Positions 51,691 to 56,472 of a DNA stretch of 56,472 bases are shown piece by piece. Source of the DNA: SKPH01 sp051748565 (lineage in GTDB: Bacteria > Bacillota > Dethiobacteria > DTU022); NCBI GenBank assembly GCA_051748565.1, contig JBNJHN010000007.1, positions 1 through 56,472 on the forward strand, read 5' to 3'. Under the pieces are notes generated by a model. The model was not told the DNA's origin and did no database searches. It saw nothing but the letters and a program-made list of their open reading frames with translations. Both the position numbers and the translations under genes were made by a program. How positions within the stretch are numbered: the first letter of the stretch is position 1; each line of letters starts with the position of its first letter.

Positions 51691-53265
51691 CTATGCGCCC
51701 TTGGACCAGAAAAACTTAGGGGCATTTGACATATCCTCCAAATCTTGTGTCAACATCGGCATAGGCGGGTATTTCTTCTGGGTAGCCAGCGAGACAACAT
51801 ACATGGTCAGGAAACTGATTATGGCTGCGGGAACCATGGCGATGAAAATGGCGTCTTCTTCGAAGAAATCGGTCGCTGGCATTGCCCAGAAAGAAAAGAT
51901 CAGAATCCAGGATACCAGACCGGTAAAGAAGGAGCTGACAGCTCCGGCTACATTGGCTTTTGTCCAGAAGGTTCCGATAATATAGGCTGCCGCTATTGTT
52001 GCCAGCTGTATGCCTCCGGAGAGGACAATCAAGCGGTAAACGGTTTCAAAATAAAGGGCAATAGCCATGGCAAAGATGGTAACGATGGGGATGAAGATGC
52101 GAACCACTTTTAAGATCTCAACATTATCTGCTTCCGGCCTATAATAGCGATAGATGTTATGGCCGATTAAAGTTGAAACGATCAGGGCATTATCACCTGA
52201 AGTACTGATGATCGCGGCAGCCAGCGATACAATAAACAGGATGCTTGCCCAGGGTGGCAGGAAATTATACGCGGCCCAGGGCAAGACATTTTCGGCCTGC
52301 CCTTCCATGTCAACAACCCCGTCCATCATCCCCGTGGTAAAGACGGCAATACCGATTAAAACCGGCATCATCCCGATAGTCAGGTATAGAACTCCACTGG
52401 TCAGAAAGCCTGCTACTGCTGTTTTTTCGTCTTTTGCAGCAAGAGCACGTTGCATCAGGACCTGGCTGGGCACATCACCCAGTGATAGTGCTGTCCATGC
52501 GGAAATATAAAGTAAAACAGCAAGCAAACCTGTGTACCAGAGGTAGCCTTCTTCGCCGCTTTCAATTTTCATTGACCAGGTTGGCAGTTCGGCCCAGTTT
52601 TCGCCTGTCCTGATCAACTCACCGAACCCGCCCACTTCACCGAGAGCGGCAGGCAGGAGGATCAGAAGGCCGACAATGATCAGGATAAAAGCAATGGTGT
52701 CGACCCTGGACAAAGCCCAGAGGCCGCCAAAGGCGGTAACAATAATTATTACAACTGTAGCGATAACAACAGCTATTTGCATGCTGAATCCTGTTGTCAG
52801 GTAAACAATGATTCCTAATGCGACAAGCTGTCCACCGAGCCAGGCGATAGCTGATAAGATTTGAATTATCGTGTAAAGCACGCCGCTTAATTTACCGTAG
52901 CGGCTGTTAAAGAAATCGGTAAGAGTTGTATATTTTGCTTTCCGCATTCTAAAGGCAAAGAAAATACCGATTATGATCATGCAGAGGGCGGGAGCCCAGG
53001 GATCGAAAATAATTCCCTGCATACCGTACAGTAAAGCATAACCGGCCGCCCCCATCATGGCCCCGGCACAAATCCAGGTGGCCACAATTGAAGGCACCAT
53101 AAAAACAAAACTCAACTGTCTTCCACAGACCACCAGGTCATCGCATTCATGAACTTTCCTACTGTAAAATATTCCTAGAAAAATAATTACAAGCATATAA
53201 ATCCCCAAAAATAGCAGAATCCAGTTTGCCGTGGAAAATACTTCGAGTATGCTTCCTTCACCCAT
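51691..53265 (-). CDS. Sodium:solute symporter (SSS family)
   Basis: A 524-residue transporter with about 13 hydrophobic helices. The N-terminus (FLGIYMLVIIFLGIFYSRKV, then VCGRQLSFVFMVPSIVATWICAGAMMGAAGYA) and the central GGLWALSRVDTIAFILIIVG are typical of SSS proteins such as PutP and PanF, which take up proline, amino acids, polyamines or carboxylates with Na+. ATG 53265 follows AAAGGAGGAG. The neighbours suggest an amino acid or diamine substrate (inference). Confidence 0.9.
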   Translation of the reverse strand: MGEGSILEVFSTANWILLFLGIYMLVIIFLGIFYSRKVHECDDLVVCGRQLSFVFMVPSIVATWICAGAMMGAAGYALLYGMQGIIFDPWAPALCMIIIGIFFAFRMRKAKYTTLTDFFNSRYGKLSGVLYTIIQILSAIAWLGGQLVALGIIVYLTTGFSMQIAVVIATVVIIIVTAFGGLWALSRVDTIAFILIIVGLLILLPAALGEVGGFGELIRTGENWAELPTWSMKIESGEEGYLWYTGLLAVLLYISAWTALSLGDVPSQVLMQRALAAKDEKTAVAGFLTSGVLYLTIGMMPVLIGIAVFTTGMMDGVVDMEGQAENVLPWAAYNFLPPWASILFIVSLAAAIISTSGDNALIVSTLIGHNIYRYYRPEADNVEILKVVRIFIPIVTIFAMAIALYFETVYRLIVLSGGIQLATIAAAYIIGTFWTKANVAGAVSSFFTGLVSWILIFSFWAMPATDFFEEDAIFIAMVPAAIISFLTMYVVSLATQKKYPPMPMLTQDLEDMSNAPKFFWSKGA

Positions 53266-53311
53266 CTAGATTAGCTCCTCCTTTAAGTTTAAAGTTAAAA
53301 AAAATTATGCA

Positions 53312-53545
53312 TTAACCCCCTGAGACCCGGGGGTATAATATTATAACTTCACCTCCCTTGAGAACAGTTTCCAGATCTGTTTTTTTGTCATCAACCTGTA
53401 CAAATGAAACAGAAGAGGTGGGAATTTTATGATGATCGAGTACATCGTAAAGCGTGCATGAACTTTCATCGACACTATAAGTAAAAAAATCTTCCCCGGG
53501 TCCGTATTTTTTCAGCGGTCCGCGTAATTGGATTAAAACTTCCAT
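53312..53545 (-). CDS. MoaD/ThiS-family sulfur carrier protein
   Basis: A 77-residue ubiquitin-like protein ending in the Gly-Gly tail (ILYPRVSGG) that is thiocarboxylated for sulfur transfer. LKGGEVIILYPRVSGG matches the MoaD end. MoaD supplies the dithiolene sulfurs of molybdopterin and tungstopterin; MoaD-like genes are often found with AOR genes, as here. GAGGAG precedes ATG 53545. First gene of the minus-strand cluster. Confidence 0.88.
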   Translation of the reverse strand: MEVLIQLRGPLKKYGPGEDFFTYSVDESSCTLYDVLDHHKIPTSSVSFVQVDDKKTDLETVLKGGEVIILYPRVSGG

Positions 53546-53798
53546 GCCGTCAACTCCTCTGCCCGTATAATCTTAATTGTGGCACGATTAATTTCTATAA
53601 CTTTCTGCCATGATATTTCATTCACGGGCTTACCGTTCATGGGTCACGGGGCAAAGGCCTTTCTATCATTATTTAAATGAATTTATTTATTCCATATAAA
53701 AGATTAATATCCTGCCTGCTAAATGAAATTCTTTCTTAATTGTGCAGTTATCTTACCGTTTCGGAATTAATAATTATTGTTTAAGTTATGTAAAAGTC

Positions 53799-53814
53799 CG
53801 AAATTATAATTTCG
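53799..53814 (+). promoter_or_regulatory. Perfect 16-bp palindrome in divergent promoter region
   Basis: CGAAATTATAATTTCG equals its own reverse complement and contains a TATAAT. It lies between the divergent MoaD-like and Lrp-family genes (gap 53546-53927), 114 bp before the regulator start. A candidate binding site for the Lrp/AsnC protein. No other structure is seen in this gap. Confidence 0.6.
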
Positions 53815-53927
53815 TAGGCATAATAGTCAGGAAAATGTTTTTAAAGTTAACATTCCATGTTATACTAATTTCTAGAAAACAGGGGGAAATTGCGGAATTA
53901 AACAATTTATAGTACAGGAGATCTGTC

Positions 53928-54416
53928 ATGCGAAAAAAGAAAAATACATTATTACCTTTTGATGCTCTGGATTATTCGATCATAGAGCTTTTAAAAGTTG
54001 ACTCCCGCATTCCTGCAATTGCAATTGCCAGAAAGCTGGGTGTTAATCAGCGCACTGTCCGTAAGCGCATTGAACGAATGGCAGAAATGGAAATAGGCCG
54101 CTTTACCCTGGTTCTCGAGCCCCAGGTGTTTGGTTATGGCATATCTATTGATATTTTTATGGAGATCGAAGAAGAAAAATCAGATTCAATTGTCAGTAAG
54201 CTGTTGGCAATGCCCGAGGTTTCATATCTTGCTTATGGTCAGGAAACTCATGAACTCTCTGTAGCGGCACGATTTAAAAATACAGAAGATCTCTATGATT
54301 TTTTACGGGAGACCATCCCCTCGATTGATGGGGTAAAAGTTACCAAGTACGCTATGGTACCGAGGATTCTTCGCAACATAGATCAATGGATGCCGCCCAG
54401 AGATGATTTTATTTAA
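53928..54416 (+). CDS. Lrp/AsnC-family transcriptional regulator
   Basis: A 162-residue protein with the N-terminal helix-turn-helix (LDYSIIELLKVDSRIPAIAIARKLGVNQRTVRKRIERM) and a C-terminal RAM-type ligand domain (about 75-150, SKLLAMPEVSYLAYGQETHELSVAARF). Lrp-type proteins bind amino acids and form octamers. It sits between the minus-strand AOR/transport cluster and the plus-strand aminotransferase genes, so it likely controls one or both. Confidence 0.9.
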   Translation: MRKKKNTLLPFDALDYSIIELLKVDSRIPAIAIARKLGVNQRTVRKRIERMAEMEIGRFTLVLEPQVFGYGISIDIFMEIEEEKSDSIVSKLLAMPEVSYLAYGQETHELSVAARFKNTEDLYDFLRETIPSIDGVKVTKYAMVPRILRNIDQWMPPRDDFI

Positions 54417-54592
54417 ATGTTCTGGAAAATTATTTTAAACTTATATTGCCATATTTACTTATAATTATAATTACCAATCTAACTGAATTTAAAAGAAAGG
54501 AGGGCTTTGTGTTCAGGTAGTCAGGCTATTAACTTTTATGCCGGTTAATTCATGCATTAAGTTTCAATCTGAGCCAAGGAGGCTAAATTTTA

Positions 54593-55945
54593 ATGGTTAA
54601 ATATGATCAGGCTGTTAAGTATGCAGAAAGATGGCTGGATATTATTAGTGCCACCGAACTGGATGAAAAAACTGCCCGTGAGGTTTCCCGGGAAACTGTT
54701 GCTAATTTCGTTAACCACTTTAACAAGGGTTGGGTTGAATATCGCAAGTCAGTTACAGAAGCCGGCGATTATGCCGGAACCGAATGGAGAGGTGATGGAG
54801 TCTATTATTACGATGTTTTTGGTAATGACTACATTGACTGCCTTGGTGGATACGGAGCATTGGATCTGGGATGGTCTCATCCTGAAGTGGTCGAAGCTGT
54901 CCGTGCCCAGGCCGGTAAATCAGGTATTCCCTCGCAGGAATTAATGGACCCTTTAAGAGGAGTTCTGGCAAACCTCTTGTCCCAAATCGCTCCTGGTAAT
55001 ATTGATCATGCTTTCTTTGTCAACAGCGGCACCGAAACGATTGAAGGCGCCCTGAAGATTGCCCGGCTTTATACAGGAAAGCATAACTACATCTCGACCG
55101 TGGCAGGTTTTCATGGTAAAACCCTTGGTTCCCTTAGTGTGATGGGCAAGAAAGACTTCCGGCAGGCTTTACAGCCGTACGGCGGACAAACTTTCTATGT
55201 GCCTTTTGGCGATGCTGACGCCCTGGAAAATCAACTGGATATTTGTGATAAAGTCGGAATTGAAATAGCTTGTTTTATCGCTGAGCCAATACAGGGTGAG
55301 GCTGGTGCTGTTGTGCCTCCCGATGAATATTGGCCGAAAGTAAGGGAAATATGTAACCGCTTTGGAGTCTTACTGATTACTGATGAAGTGCAAACCGGGC
55401 TGGGCAGAACCGGTAAGCTCTGGGGTGTCGATCACTGGGATATAGTGCCTGACATCCTTTGTACAGCAAAATCACTGGGCGGCGGGTTATTACCAATCGG
55501 TGCTTTTATGGGCAATGGTGAGATATGGAGAGCATTTGAAGACCCCAATCCGTTTATGCACACTACAACCACCGGCGGAAACCCGATGGCCTGTGCTGCG
55601 GCCATTGCGGCTATAAAAGTGACCCTTCGTGATGATCTGGTAACAAAAGCTGCCGAGAATGGCGCATATTTTATAGAAAATCTGGAAAACCTGGCAGAAA
55701 GATATCCGAAAATTTACAAGGGTATTACCGGTAAGGGTTTATTGATCGGTCAGCATTTTAATGATCCATCATTCGGTTACAGGGTGGCATCCGGTCTATT
55801 TAAGCGCAGGGTATTGGTTGCCGGAACTTTGATCAGCGCCAATACAATCAGGTTCGAACCTCCTCTGATAATCACCAGGGAACAGATTGACGAAGTGCTT
55901 AATCGGCTTGAAGATACCCTGAATGAGCTTAATAGAACTTTATAA
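54593..55945 (+). CDS. Putrescine aminotransferase-like class III aminotransferase
   Basis: A 450-residue enzyme closely matching the PatA/YgjG pattern: GWVEYRKSVTEAGDYAGTEW, YIDCLGGYGALDLGWSHPEV, FFVNSGTETIEGALKIAR, GFHGKTLGSLSVMGKKDFR, EPIQGEAGAVVPP, DEVQTGLGRTGK and the PLP lysine in CTAKSLGGGLLPIGA. It would convert putrescine (or another diamine/omega-amino acid) plus 2-oxoglutarate to the aminoaldehyde. All cofactor motifs are intact, in contrast to the paralogue at 50026. AAGGAGG precedes ATG 54593. The following carbamoyltransferase is 14 bp away. Confidence 0.88.
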   Translation: MVKYDQAVKYAERWLDIISATELDEKTAREVSRETVANFVNHFNKGWVEYRKSVTEAGDYAGTEWRGDGVYYYDVFGNDYIDCLGGYGALDLGWSHPEVVEAVRAQAGKSGIPSQELMDPLRGVLANLLSQIAPGNIDHAFFVNSGTETIEGALKIARLYTGKHNYISTVAGFHGKTLGSLSVMGKKDFRQALQPYGGQTFYVPFGDADALENQLDICDKVGIEIACFIAEPIQGEAGAVVPPDEYWPKVREICNRFGVLLITDEVQTGLGRTGKLWGVDHWDIVPDILCTAKSLGGGLLPIGAFMGNGEIWRAFEDPNPFMHTTTTGGNPMACAAAIAAIKVTLRDDLVTKAAENGAYFIENLENLAERYPKIYKGITGKGLLIGQHFNDPSFGYRVASGLFKRRVLVAGTLISANTIRFEPPLIITREQIDEVLNRLEDTLNELNRTL

Positions 55946-55959
55946 GAAGGAGGATTTAC

Positions 55960-56472
55960 ATGAACAAATTGACCGGACGAAATTTTATGGATCTTGATGA
56001 TTTCAGCCGAGAAGAAATTATGCTTATCCTCGAAACAACAAAAGATTTAAAGCTGGAGATGAAAAGAGGGTTTTTCCACCCTTACCTCAAGCATAAATCG
56101 CTCGGTTGTATTTTCGATCAGCCTTCGACCAGGACCCGCATTTCTTTTGAACTTGGCATTCAGCAGTTGGGGGGCTATGTAACTTATCTCAAGCCGGGTG
56201 AAATTCACCTTGGCAAGAAAGAGAGTATTTATGATACGGCAAAAGTTTTAAGCAGGTATTTTGATGCTATAATGATCCGTTGGAATAATCATGATGAAAT
56301 GAAGCAGCTTGCAGATGCTGCCGAAGTGCCCGTCATTAATGGCATGACGGAGAAAAACCATCCCTGCCAGGCTTTGGCCGATATCTATACTATTATAGAA
56401 AAGTTTGAGGCAGCAGATAAATTGAAAATCGTTTTTTGTGGCGATCGCACCCAACCCGCACACTCACTGGGG
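55960..56472 (+). CDS. Ornithine/putrescine carbamoyltransferase family protein (truncated by window end)
   Basis: 171 codons are visible; the 3' end lies outside. The carbamoyl-phosphate motif is QPSTRTRISFE and the second motif NHPCQALADI. The GDRTQPAHSLG loop is closer in form to putrescine carbamoyltransferase (TQ) than to the GDxNN of ornithine enzymes, and the YLKPGEIHLGKKESIYDT segment is also similar. With a putrescine aminotransferase gene 14 bp upstream, carbamoylputrescine chemistry is a fair guess, but the deciding C-terminal substrate loop is not in view. AGAAGGAGG precedes ATG 55960. Confidence 0.85.
   Translation, partial: MNKLTGRNFMDLDDFSREEIMLILETTKDLKLEMKRGFFHPYLKHKSLGCIFDQPSTRTRISFELGIQQLGGYVTYLKPGEIHLGKKESIYDTAKVLSRYFDAIMIRWNNHDEMKQLADAAEVPVINGMTEKNHPCQALADIYTIIEKFEAADKLKIVFCGDRTQPAHSLG

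Noticed and set aside
1..56472. CRISPR arrays, insertion sequences or prophage
   Set aside because: No regularly spaced short repeats, transposase or phage structural genes were seen; the only large repeat is the corrinoid gene pair.

Overview
The window looks like a chromosomal segment of an anaerobic, low-to-moderate GC Gram-positive bacterium (Bacillota; a clostridial or Dethiobacter-like lineage is my inference from gene content). Reasons: strong AGGAGG-type ribosome binding sites with frequent TTG/GTG starts, oxygen-sensitive enzymes (tungsten aldehyde:ferredoxin oxidoreductase, corrinoid methyltransferases, desulforedoxin), sodium-coupled transporters, and selenocysteine use. Selenocysteine use is shown by a tRNA-Sec gene (selC, 38867-38960) and a HesB-like gene with an in-frame UGA (45933-46247). 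UGA still ends other genes, for example the XdhC-like gene at 10755, so it is not a Trp codon here.

Layout. 1-3785: tRNA-Val, a decayed MORN lipoprotein gene, a PrcB-type lipoprotein, a tautomerase, mnmA and a nitrilase-family amidase. 4042-10755: CoA-transferase, ThDP enzyme and SDR in a row, then a convergent glutamate/Na+ symporter-like gene and an XdhC-family gene. 10853-17743: cell-surface 5'-nucleotidase, an orphan MttB-family methyltransferase, a saccharopine-dehydrogenase-like enzyme, a D-amino acid aminotransferase and a Nif3-like protein. 17806-22680: zinc-ribbon coiled-coil protein, membrane-anchored helical protein, TatC, a 21-repeat MORN protein and a YbaK-type deacylase.

The centrepiece is 22840-35421. 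A sigma-54 enhancer-binding activator is followed by three near-identical 17-bp dyads, a textbook -24/-12 promoter, and a ~10.4 kb co-directional operon: BCCT transporter, corrinoid protein, MttB homologue, a second corrinoid protein identical at the DNA level, a second MttB homologue, a hydantoinase/oxoprolinase-type ATPase, a methyl-H4folate methyltransferase (MtgA-like) and a third MttB homologue. This is a self-contained quaternary-amine uptake and demethylation pathway. The MttB homologues have no amber codon, so they belong to the non-pyrrolysine (MtgB-like) class. No RamA-type corrinoid activase is present; the ATPase may take that place (inference).

35765-46392 holds a double-domain cyclase-family protein, a DUF2889-like protein, selC, a 4.4 kb stretch ending in a degenerate copy of the selC 3' end (possible old integration site), and inside it an ECF sigma factor whose promoter is duplicated upstream of a neighbouring secreted protein gene. 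A MATE transporter and an ArsR / Sec-HesB / desulforedoxin operon follow. 46452-53545 (minus strand) carries a saccharopine-dehydrogenase-like enzyme, AOR with its ferredoxin subunit, a divergent class III aminotransferase, an SSS transporter and a MoaD-like protein. 53928-56472 (plus strand) carries an Lrp/AsnC regulator, a PatA/YgjG-like putrescine aminotransferase and a truncated carbamoyltransferase. Together these suggest amino acid or diamine uptake, transamination to an aldehyde, and oxidation of the aldehyde to the acid with ferredoxin reduction.
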